From contig JBANSL010000007.1 in NCBI GenBank assembly GCA_037127255.1, positions 65,379,538 through 65,443,537 on the forward strand: a DNA stretch of 64,000 bases. The letters are read 5' to 3'. Below the pieces are notes generated by a model. It was not told where the DNA came from. It made no database searches and worked only from the letters and a program-made list of their open reading frames with translations. Positions 44,390 through 57,063 of this stretch are shown here, piece after piece. This stretch comes from Persicaria tinctoria (lineage: Eukaryota > Streptophyta > Magnoliopsida > Caryophyllales > Polygonaceae). The position numbers and the translations under genes were made by a program. Position 1 is the stretch's first letter. Each line of letters opens with the position of its first letter.

Positions 44390-47060
44390 GCTAAAGGTAT
44401 CAAACTTGACCAAATGTGAGAAGCATGTAAGACCCCATAAGGAAGAAATTAATGTACTTGGGCCTAAGGATAACCTTAGTCAATGTTACCTCCCTCGCAA
44501 AGCTTAGAAATTAGCCTTTCTAACTAGCAACTCGAGCATTGATTTGATCAAATAACGACCCAAACATATCAAGATAGCTCTTTTAAGCAATATTGGCATG
44601 TCAAGGTAGCTCCCAAGATTCATAGATACTTCAAAACCACACTTCCTTTTCATGTCTTCAACCATGCCCCACTCTACAATGAGCGAGACAAAATAGCTTA
44701 GACATAGGCATCTTGACTTTCCATCTCGAGGCTTTACAGAACATATCGAGCAGCCTTTGGATCAACCTCAATTGTGAAGTAAACACTTTCGCCACCAACA
44801 TAATATTGTCTATGAAGAAAACATAGGAGATTTCCATTCCTTGTCTCATAAGCCTCATCAACTTCCAATCCCTTCTCTCAACTGATGACCAAATAAGTTG
44901 GCCAATAAGCTCGATATACAATACAAAGAGATAAGGAGTAATCGAGTTGCCCTACCTAATACGCCGAGTTGGTTTGAATCCTTCGACATCTAATCATTAA
45001 TGAGTATTAAGGTGGAGACAGAGGTAACGCATGCACACTTTCAATCAATCCAGGTCCGAGGAAATTATGTATCCCGCAAAGTATCCCGCGTGAAATCCAT
45101 TATAGCTTATGTAGACGTTCTCTCAAGGTCAATTTTGAGAATCATCCATCCTCGTTTTCGTTGTTTCTTCCTCTTTAAGTGGGCTAATTCCTACACAATA
45201 ATAATATTATCAGAAATTAGACGTGGTGGTAAAAGGCTCTCTTGCATAGGACCAATAAGGGATGAAAGGATCAGTTACGTCTTATTCACCGAAACATTTA
45301 TAATCGTTTTATTTAAGACGTTACAAAGGCTTATAGGACAAATTGGGAGATCGTCTCAGGCTTCACAATATTCGCAATGAGGACGGCACCTCCTGCTCCT
45401 GGTAACTCAATTTAGTAAATAAATGACACCCAAACTTCACCACCAAACTCCACAATATTGGCAAACATTTTTGGAAGAAACTAGTTTAAAATCGTCGAAT
45501 CCAAGAAACTTCATCGAGCCCATCTGTTTTATTGTTGTATGGATCTTAACTTTAGTAACTGACACAATAAGACACATCAAATCGGTGGGTTTCCCATATT
45601 AGAACCCACTAATATGGGAAAGGATCCCTTTAAGATACTCGTGCTGCAAATCTCTGACTTAGGTATTGTTTACAGGTTTTGGAAGAAATCCACCACCATA
45701 AATCTCAATCACTTTACTATCATCTTTGATCGCCCCATCATCTTTCTTTAACATACTGATGTGGTTCCTTCTACGTTTAATAACCCTCATGTTATGGAAA
45801 AAGTGAGGTTGTATTCCTATCTTCTCTTGCTCTATCGTCAACCAAACTTAGCCTAAATAGTCACCTCCCTTTCAAGAAGCACCGATGACACAATTTGGGC
45901 CAAAGCACCTTGCACAACACTCAACTTGAACAACAACCTCACCTTTATCTCATTAAGGGCGAGTTTGGCAATGGATTATTTTTAAGGGGTTGAGATTATT
46001 TTTAAGGGATTATATGAGGTGGAGATTATTGTATGGGTTATGGGGATGGAAGAGGTTGAGATTTTTTTAAAAAAATAATCCCGGTAAAGTGCTTGATGGG
46101 TAGAAGATTATTTTTTTCTTTTAACCGTATAAAAACAAAAATACCCTCATCTCTCCTCAACTCTATCGTGCAATTGGAAATATTGTGGAAGATTCATCCA
46201 TGGAAGATGCTTTCCATGAAACTGCAAATAGCCCCAGGACCAAATTCAACCATGGAAGATGCTTCCCGCCGGCGAAAATTGCAAAATCCTCAATTTCTCG
46301 TTTAAAATTTGAGTCTCCGTCTTCTCCTCTTCTTCCTACCTCGCCCTACTCTACTTCCCAAACTCGAATTCGCACCCCCGCCCCCCCCCCCCCCCCACCC
46401 ACCCCAGAGATGGTGTTGCCTGGTCCATCGAGAAGAAGAATCACTGTTGCTGGAGATAGCGTTGAGATGATGGGAGGAAGGAGGAGTCTCGGCACCTGTG
46501 GAAGACAATGGGGGCAAGCCTCTAAATTGAGGGGTTGTAGTCGGAGACAATCCCCACAACCTTGGGCTACAAGGGTTGGATTGTTGGCATTTTTTAACCC
46601 CCTACAACCTCCTCAATCCCCTTAAAAAAAAGCTGCCAAACACCACCCTGTGTTGTTGTTTTAAAATAAAAGCCCCAACAATCTCCCACAATCTAACGCC
46701 GAGCACGCCCTAAATTACCAAAGGTCTCATATTCCACTTCATAAGACAACCTTTGATAAAGTCAAGGGCAACACACACAAGTTTATTTTCATCCCAAGCA
46801 CCTTTAATTACTTTGGCAAACGTCAAATTAGTGAACCATGCAACTTCAAATCAGATAGAACTCCTCTTTCTATTGACATATCTAGTCAGCTTAAGCACTA
46901 AGAGAATCAGAGTAGGATCAGAACCCTACTTAGACATGTGGTGATAACTTTCTACCACATGCCATGCTTGTTTGAGTTTGTGAAAACCCGATCCAATCTT
47001 TTAGCAACATAGGTACTCGACGTCTTCTCTCTTGCCAAAGTGAAGTGTTGAGAGTGATTT
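44390..47060 (-). pseudogene. LINE pol remnant B
   Basis: Same protein blocks as LINE remnant A, without the Copia: RRRNHISMLKKDDGAIKDD at about 45790-45700, RT pieces near 45000, EISYVFFIDNIMLVAKVFTS at about 44840-44780, and FCKASRWKVKMPMSKLF. It is interrupted by the Harbinger-type MITE at 45957-46710 in the endonuclease-RT linker. Multiple stops; dead. It shares decay with remnant A, so the LINE was already defective before duplication. Confidence 0.8.
45957..46710. mobile_element. Harbinger/Tourist-type MITE, 754 bp
   Basis: Ends are GGGCGAGTTTGGCAATGGATT and, reversed, GGGCGTGCTCGGCGTTAGATT. The 3-bp TSD taa (45954-45956, 46711-46713) is typical of PIF/Harbinger. Unit A is the empty site at about 35250 (ctcattgaattacc). 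A homopolymer C run lies at about 46380-46397. Two overlapping open frames inside (one each strand) are low-complexity and not supported as genes. Confidence 0.85.
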
Positions 47061-47322
47061 ATAAATGATTCAACATCTACTTATAAATTCTTCAAGCTCT
47101 ACTTATGATTGTCTTCCCACATTAGATGTAATAATAAAGAAGTTGTGATTGTCTTCCCAGGTTAGATATGATTGTCTTCCCACATTAGATATAATAAAGA
47201 AGTTGTGAGTGATTTATAAATGATTAAAACCCTACTTATAACACAATATCTCTTTCTTTTCTGGATCCAAATGAGAAAATCGAAGATGAAATGGCTTGGT
47301 GGCATGGACTGTTGTGAGTGAG

Positions 47323-48985
47323 TGACGGAGGGAAAGTCGTTGATTTACCTCACCAAAAATAAATCCCAAACGAACAAACTAGTATAGTATGCAAGTAAGG
47401 GGTCGAACCCAAGAGAATCAAGTATTTCTAAATATTGTGTATTTATCAATATAAAAAGAAACGATTTTTATGAATGAAAATAAAAGAAGATAATATTGAC
47501 AAAAGCAAATAAATGATGGAAGAAAAGCGTTTCCACCTACAAGTTCTCGACTTTGGTTGGTTTTATTGATCATCGAATCCTTTTCAAGTTATTATCTTTT
47601 CCTACGAATTCCTCTCGTCTTAGTTTAAGTAGATTAAAAGTCCTACGAGTCCAATTAATCCCTTACACCTCAATGCAACCTTAACACGGTCAAGATTTAA
47701 TAAAGAGATAGCAAATAATCCCAAGAACTTGAGCATATAAATAACACCAATTAAACACGGTAAATCGATGTTTAAGATATATGTCAACTCCCCACATAAT
47801 CATGCTTCAAACACGGAATCCACAATCTTATGCGTGCTACTACGGAAATAACACAAATACGAAAGTATTAAATCCTAGCATGAAATCAATATTATCAAGG
47901 TCGCGAATCAAGATAACATCAATAACATAATCAATATCACACAAAGAAGTTGAAAGAATTAAAGAGGAAAAATAACTTGAATTAGAAACTCACAAACCAC
48001 CAACCAAGTCTCGAAAGTGTAGGCAGAAACTACAAAATTAGCCAAACATGGCTTACCTAAGCTCTCTTCTCTTCAATGGTGATTTTCTCTACTTGAAAAC
48101 TTCCTTAAACTAACCCTAGAACATCCTATTTATAAGCCTAATGTCTTCCATTAAAGGTAGATAAAAGATAGATAAAAGATAGAAATTTCCTAAACAAACT
48201 AGATCAAAGATAGAACTTTCCTAAATTAATTCAGCGTCGGATTCCGCTGGCAGCGAGAAATTTCCGCTGGCAGCGAATGGCCTTGATTGAGCTTCTGTTG
48301 GATTTCCGCTACCAACTCGCTGGCACACTCGCTGGCAGCGACTTTTCCATGCCTTAGAATTTTTTCATCCTCTTCGAGTCCTTCCTTCCGCTTCCGCGAG
48401 ACACTGAACTCGCTGCCGCGAGCTGGGGCTTCCGCTGCCGCGAGATCTCAAACTCGCTGGGACGAGTTCTCCCTTCCGCAGCCGCGAGTGGCCGAAGCTT
48501 CGTCCCCCTGATGATTTTCGCTAGCAGCGGAATTTTCCGCGGCAGCGGTCGTCTCGCTGCAGCGGAATCAGTCGCTAGCAGCGGACTCGCTTGCCCTTCC
48601 TCTCGCTGGCTCTCTCTTCCCGCGGGCTCTCTTTCGCTGGCTCCTCCTCGGATTCTGGTTCCACTCGCTGGCAGCGACTGATCATTCGCTGGCAGCGACT
48701 GATGCCCAGAAGCTCGATTCTTCATTGTTCTTCCCTCTTTCTTTCTCTTCTCCTTTCTTTCTCTTCTTAGCTTGATTTCTTGACTTCACTTGGCCATGTT
48801 TAACAGCTTTCCCTTGCTTTCCACCATGTCGGATCTACGATTCTGCACAATTCAACCGAAATAGCGTAGATTCCGAACTTTTCCACAAAAAGAGTTTTAT
48901 CTAAATTAACACTAAAACATGCATATTCTACAATGTAAATGCAACTAAATTATCCTATAATGCCCATTAGAAATGTGCATTATCA
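47323..48985 (-). repeat. 3' LTR of the Gypsy element
   Basis: It contains an array of CGCTGGCAGCG-type palindromes (for example 48245-48255 and 48265-48275) through about 48690, and a terminal motif shared with LTR2 (ccctccgtca). No gene is inside; the 74-residue frame at 48287-48511 simply reads through the GC-rich palindrome array and also occurs in the other LTR. Confidence 0.92.
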
Positions 48986-51164
48986 AACTCCCCCACACTT
49001 AACCTTTTGCTTGTCCTCAAGCAATGCAAAATAAAGAAGAGCAAAACCATCATCTCACACATATAATCTTCAAGCACTAACCTTGTCAAAAGCAACATCA
49101 AAGTGGAGGAGCCATGAACATGAAAGCTAACATCCTAGCAAGTATATGAACGATTCAAAGCAAAGGCACATCTCATCCAACCTCACCGGGATCATTTGTT
49201 TGCTCTCACTCTCATGTGTTTAGGCTTAAAAATGCAATCTCTCAACTCAATCCAAAATGCAAAAAGCTACATAGAAATTGACACATATATCACATATTCT
49301 CCACCGTGGATGCCATCACTTATAAGAAACATCAAGAGGCCTTTTATCAAGGTTGTAATGGGGCTTGGTAAGAAATTAAGGTTGGAAAATATTTAGGCTT
49401 GTGGTGCTAAAAATCCGGGAAAGAGGGATCCCTAAGAACAACCGGAAGAACACTACAAATTAAATACTTCCAAAACCAAAATAACTCAAACTTTCACTCT
49501 CAAAACACTCAACAAAAGAACTTTTCACTCAACCATACATTTTTTTTTTTTTTTTACTCTCACATACATAATGAAAATAAAAGGCTCTTTATTCATCTTT
49601 TTTCTTTCTTTTCTTTTCTTTCTTTTGACTTTTTTCTTCTTTCAATTTTTTTTTCTTTAGAACCAAAACAATAATGCACAATGTGAGGAATAAAACTAAA
49701 ATTACATACTCATCCAAAACTTGTAACTCTCTTAACAATATCTTCTTTTCCACTCAACTAGATCAATCATTCACCAATTCTAATCCTAATTCCCGGATAG
49801 GGTAAGGCTCATCATCGGCTAAGGATAAATTTTGTGGAGCTTCAAAGAAAAGGCTAAGGCTCAAATTTGGCTACAAGAAAAGGACACATGTGTAGGGTGG
49901 ATATGGATAATAATATGGCTAAGAAAATCATGCCTCGATCATTTGAAACTCATAAGCAATAGACATATAAAATCGGCCTCAAATACAGATAACAATGTTA
50001 ATCTCAAGAGGTAATTGCATAAGAAGAGTATAATGTCACACAAGAAAGCAAAAGGGAATAAATATGATGAAAATCCCTAAAGGCTAAAATTTCTCACTAG
50101 GACAAGTTTTTGTTGGATTTCAATAATGCCCAAAACTAGGAATCATACTTGCTCAATTGAACTAACAAGTCATGCTCCCAATAAAAATCATTTCAAATAT
50201 GTGACAAGGCTAGACAATTCAAACATATTATGGAACATATATGGTAAAGCTCATAAAAATAAAATAGAGGACAAACTAAGGCAAGATGAGTATTTGAATA
50301 ACACATATATGCAATGCATGCTCTTTTTTGGATTTTTTTCATTTTTCTCATTCTTAATGCAATAAAATAGCCGAAAAAATAAACATGAATGCATAACGGA
50401 AAAAATAAATATGAATGCATGAATCTATGAATGCAACCCTCCCCCACACTTAAACTCTTCATTGTCCTCAATGAAAATCAAAGACAACAAATCATAAAAA
50501 AATATGAGAGAAAGAGGGTAAAGAATACTCACATCATGGAAAAGTTTTGATGGCGAAGATGACGAAGCTTGGAGGAAGAACAGAGAAGAACGACAACGAG
50601 GAAGGCTAACGAACCACGAGCACGGATGAATGAAGATGACGAAGAAAGAAATAAGATCAACAATGACGACAATGGACGAAGACTAGGCATGAGCGATGAG
50701 CACGGTTGATCAAGCCGTAAGCGCGGCTAGTGCTAGCTTCGGACACTGAGCATCGCTGCTGAATTCGCTGGCAGCGAGTTTTGGTTCGCTGGCAGCGGAT
50801 GAAATCAGCTTCTATGACATCTGGGCGGCTGGACTCGCTGGTAACGACTCATGATTCGCTGGCAGCGAATTGAGCCCAGATTCTCTATTCTTCGATCTTT
50901 TCTTTTCTTTTCTTTTTTTTCCTGCATGGTTATCTCAAAAATATCCGAAAGCATCTCGGGTTGCCTCCCGAGTAGCGTCCTTGTTTATCGTCATAGACTT
51001 GACGGTTTATTCGTCCATGTGTTCAAGACTCACTCGGACATTGCCAACGCCCTTTTTAGCAAATTAAACTCCGGTGCACACCATCTAGGTAGGCGAGCAC
51101 CACATATGAAGAAGCCGAAGTCAAATGATGTGATGTTGAAGAAGGTCTCCAACTTTTCATATGC
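48986..51164 (-). other. Gypsy element interior, noncoding 3' part
   Basis: No pol is present. A T/C-rich run lies at about 49535-49660. Near 50755-50870 the CGCTGGCAGCG motif recurs several times outside the LTR. The remainder is unassigned. Confidence 0.5.
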
Positions 51165-51812
51165 TCAAGCGTGACTTCTCGGCGAGGGTATGTAGTACCA
51201 CCAACACAGTTCCGTTGGTGGTTTGTTGAAGTAATGCTCCCAAGGATCTACATATTCACCAAAATCCACAAAAGTGTAAGAAATATCATTACCTTGCTCG
51301 GGAGCCATAGAAATCGGCTCCGGACTTGGTTTCTTAAAAGATGCGTTGGGGATGATTTCGATAGGTGGAGTAGGTGCCAAAATACATGGTTCCTCACGCG
51401 TGCACTCATGAGACTCCATGTCAAGGGGCATCGGGCTCTCTTCTCTATCTTCGAATGAACCATGGGTACTTGCGTCTTGGCTTTCCTCATGTATCACACC
51501 CGCCATTGGTTTGAAAGGTAAGGGTGTGGATGCCAACATGTATTCTTCTTCCACCTTTGCCATGTCACCCACACAAAGGAAAATATCCCACAATTCCGGC
51601 CAATCCAAACCATAAAAGCCTTCGTTTTTCAAAGATTGGGCGAATTCTCGTATATTGGGAAGCATGCCATCTTGAACGCAAAGTACTTGTTCTTTCAAAT
51701 CATCTTGGATACCCCGTGAAGCACGATCGTCCACTAAATCTTGCACTCTTGTGAGGTAATGGTGAAAGTATTCTCCTTGGTATTGCCATAACTTCAACTC
51801 CATTACAAACAA
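51165..51812 (-). CDS. 215-residue ORF of the non-autonomous Gypsy element
   Basis: The single clear ORF of the element begins about 100 bases inside the primer site. Residues 1-90 (LWQYQGEYFHHYLTRVQDLV, then GIQDDLKEQVLCVQDGML) weakly recall the helical capsid part of Gypsy gag, with the spacing of a short Trp/Tyr helix followed by an L/V-rich one. From about 95 onward it is Pro/Glu/Met-rich and acidic, ending WWYYIPSPRSHA. There is no zinc knuckle and no protease. An intact frame in an element with nearly identical LTRs suggests recent use or simply recent age. It could be a shortened gag or an unrelated leader protein; I cannot decide. Confidence 0.55.
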   Translation of the reverse strand: MFVMELKLWQYQGEYFHHYLTRVQDLVDDRASRGIQDDLKEQVLCVQDGMLPNIREFAQSLKNEGFYGLDWPELWDIFLCVGDMAKVEEEYMLASTPLPFKPMAGVIHEESQDASTHGSFEDREESPMPLDMESHECTREEPCILAPTPPIEIIPNASFKKPSPEPISMAPEQGNDISYTFVDFGEYVDPWEHYFNKPPTELCWWYYIPSPRSHA

Positions 51813-51912
51813 TTAGTAACGAGGTGTCGTGAACCGTAAGATAGGTCCACGACGGGGATAGATATATGTACAAATCATAATAAATACACAAAACAAGAGA
51901 AATAAACTTGAT

Positions 51913-51930
51913 TCCCCGGCAACGGCGCCA
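51913..51930 (-). other. tRNA-Asp primer-binding site of the Gypsy element
   Basis: TGGCGCCGTTGCCGGGGA on the minus strand, three bases inside the 5' LTR. Confidence 0.9.
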
Positions 51931-51933
51931 ATT

Positions 51934-53596
51934 TGACGGAGGGAAAGTCGTTGATTTACCTCGCCAAAAATAAATCCCAAACGAACAAACTAGTATAGTA
52001 TGCAAGTAAGGGGTCGAACCCAAGAGAATCAAGTATTTCTAAATATTGTGTATTTATCAATATAAAAAGAAACGATTTTTATGAATGAAAATAAAAGAAG
52101 ATAATATTGACAAAAGCAAATAAATGATGGAAGAAAAGCGTTTCCACCTACAAGTTCTCGACTTTGGTTGGTTTTATTGATCATCGAATCCTTTTCAAGT
52201 TATTATCTTTTCCTACGAATTCCTCTCGTCTTGGTTTAAGTAGATTAAAAGTCCTACGAGTCCAATTAATCCCTTACACCTCAATGCAACCTTAACACGG
52301 TCAAGATTTAATAAAGAGATAACAAATAATCCCAAGAACTTGAGCATATAAATAACACCAATTAAACACGGTAAATCGATGTTTAAGATATATGTCAACT
52401 CCCCACATAATCATGCTTCAAACACGGAATCCACAATCTTATGCGTGCTACTACGGAAATAACACAAATACGAAAGTATTAAATCCTAGCATGAAATCAA
52501 TATTATCAAGGTCGCGAATCAAGATAACATCAATAACATAATCAATATCACACAAAGAAGTTGAAAGAATTAAAGAGGAAAAATAACTTGAATTAGAAAC
52601 TCACAAACCACCAACCAAGTCTCGAAAGTGTAGGCGGAAACTACAAAATTAGCCAAACATGGCTTACCTAAGCTTTCTTCTCTTCAATGGTGATTTTCTC
52701 TACTTGAAAACTTCCTTAAACTAACCCTAGAACATCCTATTTATAAGCCTAATGTCTTCCATAAAAGGTAGATAAAAGATAGATAAAAGATAGAAATTTC
52801 CTAAACAAACTAGATCAAAGATAGAACTTTCCTAAATTAATTCAGCGTCGGATTCCGCTGGCAGCGAGAAATTTCCGCTGGCAGCGAATGGCCTTGATTG
52901 AGCTTCTGTTGGATTTCCGCTACCAACTCGCTGGCACACTCGCTGGCAGCGACTTTTCCATGCCTTAGAATTTTTTCATCCTCTTCGAGTCCTTCCTTCC
53001 GCTTCCGCGAGACACTGAACTCGCTGCCGCGAGCTGGGGCTTCCGCTGCCGCGAGATCTCAAACTCGCTGGGACGAGTTCTCCCTTCCGCAGCCGCGAGT
53101 GGCCGAAGCTTCGTCCCCCTGATGATTTTCGCTAGCAGCGGAATTTTCCGCGGCAGCGGTCGTCTCGCTGCAGCGGAATCAGTCGGTAGCAGCGGACTCG
53201 CTTGCCCTTCCTCTCACTGGCTCTCTCTTCCCGCGGGCTCTCTTTCGCTGGCTCCTCCTCGGATTCTGGTTCCACTCGCTGGCAGCGACTGATCATTCGC
53301 TGGCAGCGACTGATGCCCAGAAGCTCGATTCTTCATTGTTCTTCCCTCTTTCTTTCTCTTCTCCTTTCTTTCTCTTCTTAGCTTGATTTCTTGACTTCAC
53401 TTGGCCATGTTTAACAGCTTTCCCTTGCTTTCCACCATGTCGGATCTACGATTCTGCACAATTCAACCGAAATAGCGTAGATTCCGAACTTTTCCACAAA
53501 AAGAGTTTTATCTAAATTAACACTAAAACATGCATATTCTACAATGTAAATGCAACAAAATTATCCTATAATGCCCATTAGAAATGTGCATTATCA
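51934..53596 (-). repeat. 5' LTR of the Gypsy element
   Basis: 1663 bp, partner of 47323-48985. Differences noticed include tcgcc/tcacc near the left end, taagctttc/taagctctc and cagtcggtag/cagtcgctag. Confidence 0.92.
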
Positions 53597-53661
53597 GTGA
53601 GTTATAAATGATTAAAACCCTACTTAACACAATTAGGGCTAGGCATCCGGTCCAGACCGGA

Positions 53662-54490
53662 TGATGTGAGCCTAATTTGCCATGTTTTATACTTACTTTT
53701 ATATCGATTTCTGCATGCATTTCATACTTTTGGGCTAGAATAATACATAGTTTGTGTAGTTTATGTTTATTTGCAATATATGGAGGTCTACACAAGTTTT
53801 TGTTATATTTTGCATAAATCGGACGCACTTTGGAGCTTAAAGGAAACTCATGAAGAAGCTAAGGATGGTGCAGCTGGAGAAAAGGCTATTTTTCGCCATT
53901 CATCATTCTGATTCAAGTTCTGGTGTCTTTATGAGAGTTGTAGCCCTAGAAAATATCTTTCCAACGCATGATCATATGCGTCAATCCGACGAACGAGGAC
54001 TCAGGAAAGTGCGTTTCAAGAACAGAGCAAAAAGCTGAGAGCTGTCAGATTTGCTCGACATCGACCAAATTGGTCAAAGTCGACCAAGCCCAAGTCGAGC
54101 TGAGCACCAGACATCGACAAGTGAAACTGGGAGCTGAACATGTTACTCGACGTCGAGGATATTTACTCGATGTCGAGGAAAACCCAAGTCGACTTTGCTC
54201 CTGTTGGCAGATATTGAGTTACTGAGCGAAAGACGAAGAAAGTGCTACTCGATATCGACGAATTCTACTCGATATCAAGGAAACCCCAGTGGCCGACGTC
54301 GAGCTGTCCGGGGTCTTGTTAAGTTTCTATCCTGAATCCAATGGTGATATTTTCGAGATGAAATTCTATCAAGATCTATCAAGTGTCATCAAGTCAAGAG
54401 AGAAGATATTTTATCCACATTAGATATATTTCTAGTTGATTTATTTCTTTTATTCCATTATTTAATCTTTAAGCAAGTAGATAAATAGAT
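53662..54490 (+). mobile_element. LTR2 copy in the hAT composite, left part
   Basis: TGATGTGAGCCTAATTTGCC onward aligns with 8256-9180. It contains ACTCGA palindromes at about 54140-54290. It is split at 54490 by the TIR element, with aaatagat as the target duplication, and resumes at 57404. Confidence 0.7.
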
Positions 54491-54545
54491 GGGTGTTGTT
54501 AACCGCACCACAAAAAATCTGGTGGGGCACCCAAAAAGAAAATAC

Positions 54546-54815
54546 ACTTCCGTGTTTTAAAAACGGAAGTTGTGCTATATTAAATATTTTTTTACTTTTA
54601 TTTTTTGAAAAATATAATACATAACTTCCGTGTTTTAAAAATGAAAGGTCAAATCAAGTTTATACCTTCCGTTTTTAAAACACAAGAGAAGAAAACTACT
54701 TTTTGCCTTCCGTTTTTAAAAACTGAAAGGACAAATCTACTTTTTGCTTTCTGTTTTTTAAATACGGAAGTTCAAAATAATTGTTTGCATTCCGTGTTTA
54801 GAAAACGGAAGAGTA
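54546..54815. repeat. Left palindrome array, CTTCCG/CGGAAG type
   Basis: Six units of about 25 bp, each CTTCCG, a T/A core, then CGGAAG or a decayed form. The best is 54546-54570 (ACTTCCGTG...AAACGGAAGT). Unit spacing is about 45-50 bp. Confidence 0.8.
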
Positions 54816-55582
54816 TGCTTTTATTTTATTTTATTTTTGCGTCAAAAAAGGGTATGAATATGACGAATATGCTCGATAACCGGTATTTTTTCCCTAGTTG
54901 CGCCGAACTCTAGAAAAGAATGTCAAACCACGCATCCCATGGTAACAAAGGAGTCAACAATAATATTCAGGTATTTATGAACTTTTATAGTAGAATTTAA
55001 TGATAATATTGATTAAATTTGTGAAATTTGATTATTTTCAACGCTATTTCAATTGTTTTCAGTTTGATAGAATGAACATTGTTGGATTTAATTATTCGCC
55101 TTGTTTTGCGAATAATTATTACTAGAGGGATAGAAAATCGATGTTAGAATGGGCTCGGCGGATTATTTTTGTGAACAACTTTATTCTCACAATTTTAAAA
55201 TCTTGGAATAGCTCGATAACCCGATACGGCTAAGTATAATTTGGATGTGAAAAATATGGAGAAAATAGAAATCGTAAGAAGAAAATTAGAGGTGTTGATG
55301 TACCAGTAATAGTCACGCGGGATGGAAGTGTTGAGACTTGCTACTCGATGTCGACGAAGTTGCTCTTAATCGAGTACAACACCGGCGTGTGCTTGGGGTT
55401 TTATTTCTATTAGAAACACGTGCCTATCACGTGACCTGCAATGTATAAATTCCCAACTCCGTTGTATAACAGAGCTACTTCTTCCTCTTCTCTATGATTC
55501 AATCTAAGCTTTTCGGTTGTGTATTAATGGCTGCTTTCTTGTGTTCTTCAATTCTGTAAACATCAATTCTCCAATAGTGAAA

Positions 55583-56060
55583 TGGTATCAGAGCGATAGC
55601 TCTCATTTTTTGTTTTCTGGTATTCTCTGATTGTCGATTTGAGAGACAATCAATCCAATATCCTTCTGCGCAAAATCTCGTTTTTCTGTAATCCGATTCT
55701 TGCTTGAAGAATGGATCCAAACGAAGCAAATCTACAAGCGAATCAACAAAACGTGAATGATGTTTTGTATCTGCATCATTCAGATCATCCAAGCTATAAT
55801 CTGTCTACTCAATTGTTGAGTGAAACAAACTACAACCATTGGAGCCGAGCTGTGGAGGTTTCTCTGGTTGCGAAGAACAAGATGGGAATCGTCGATGGGA
55901 GTTTTTCGGTTCCAGATCTTGCATCACCTCAGTATCCATAATGGAAGAGGTGCAATGGAATGTTGGTTGTTTGGATTCTTCACTCGGTGGAGAAAGATAT
56001 CGCCGAAACCTTGATCTACTTCAGAACTTCTCGCGAGACGTGGGAAGAGCTGAAGATGAA
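55583..56060 (+). pseudogene. Copia 5' end: primer site and truncated gag
   Basis: The iMet primer site TGGTATCAGAGC is at 55583-55594, then ATG 55711 opens a gag start with LHHSDHPSYNLSTQLL, NYNHWSRAVEVSLVAKNKMG and VDGSFSVPDL, the Retrotran_gag_3 type. After a TAA at about 55939 and a frame change, the sequence continues KDIAETLIYFRTSRETWEELK up to about 56055, where it runs directly into telomere-like repeats. A candidate LTR begins TGATGTACCAG near 55284. Everything downstream of early gag is missing. Confidence 0.75.
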
Positions 56061-56086
56061 AACCCTAAACCCTAAACCCTAAACCT
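56061..56086. repeat. Short interstitial telomere-type repeat (CCCTAAA)n
   Basis: About three and a half tandem copies of the plant telomere unit CCCTAAA, joined exactly to the broken gag. Confidence 0.8.
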
Positions 56087-57063
56087 TGATTCACTGTAGT
56101 TTAGTATGTAAACCTATTAGTTGGACGTTGTCTATTTTGGAATTACTTTTGTTCAACGTCCTTATTAGAATATTTTAAACTTGCAACTCTATGAAAATTT
56201 TATTTTTGCCTCTTAATTAGTTCGGGAGTAAGTTTGTTATGTCGATGAAATGATATAAATATGGTTTAGTATTGTTGATCCTTGAGTTTAATTTATTCTA
56301 AACTCATGATGTAATAAAATCTACAAGAAATCAAAAGTTTTGAATGTTGGTTCGAAAAAATCCAATAAACCTTTGTTTTTTTTGCATTCAACGATAAGTT
56401 TTGAATTTCACTTAAAATTAAAGTTTTGATTGGTTTTATTTTTTATTTATTTTTCTTCCTCTGTACCACGACTTTTAAGTTAGTGAGCAAAATTGAATCC
56501 CCATTATTTTATACGGCCTCTAAATTATTTAGTTTTTATGTTCTGTTTAAGTTAATTGGTTGAGAATATATCAGTTTATCTCACATATACTTTTATACAA
56601 GTTTAAGATAATTTTGGTTGAGTTTGTTCGGATCAATATATATGTTATTGTAAAGTATCACAAATCATTATAAAAATGTAACTAATTGAGTTTTAAGGAT
56701 TTTATTATATTTTAGTTATTACGGAGTATTTATTTTATATTATTATTTAATTTTTTATTAATTATATTAACAAATTTTTATTAAAAAATCAAATATTTAT
56801 AAAACATTATATTAAAGGATATCAAAACGTAACTTATGCAATAAATTTGGTTATTTACTCTTTATTTGATAAATAAGTGAAAAAATATTAAAAAGTATGT
56901 AAAGAAGAGTACTTACTCTTATATGATATACTAAAATATAATTTATTAACAAAACACGAAAGGTCGTGGGTAACCGTTACAATTTATTTATTAAAGTTAT
57001 GTGTGTTTATATATTTTTTTTTTAAAAGTTAAAATCAAACTCATTTGTTTTTTCAAAATACTT
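56087..57063. other. AT-rich interior of the TIR element
   Basis: Very AT-rich, with no coding signal and no recognised subelements. Confidence 0.5.

Larger units (their letters stand above)
47323..53596 (-). mobile_element. Non-autonomous Gypsy-type LTR element, 6.3 kb, young
   Basis: LTRs at 47323-48985 and 51934-53596 are both 1663 bp. The TSD gtgag is at 47318-47322 and 53597-53601. The empty site is at about 35790 in unit A (gttgtgagtgatttataaatg). Read on the minus strand, LTRs begin TGATAATGCAC and end CCCTCCGTCA. The primer site TGGCGCCGTTGCCGGGGA (RC of 51913-51930) is the tRNA-Asp type of the Athila/Tat lineages. The polypurine tract AAGTGTGGGGGAG abuts the 3' LTR. By eye the LTRs differ at about ten positions. 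The 2.95-kb interior lacks protease, RT, RNase H and integrase, so it depends on another element. Confidence 0.92.

Noticed and set aside
46185..46625. 146-residue frame inside the Harbinger-type MITE
   Set aside because: It begins in the MITE, crosses a homopolymer C run and is low-complexity; non-autonomous elements of this size do not encode proteins.
48287..48725. Open frames in the Gypsy LTRs (also at 52898-53122)
   Set aside because: They read through the GC-rich palindrome array; repeating in both LTRs reflects LTR identity, not coding conservation.
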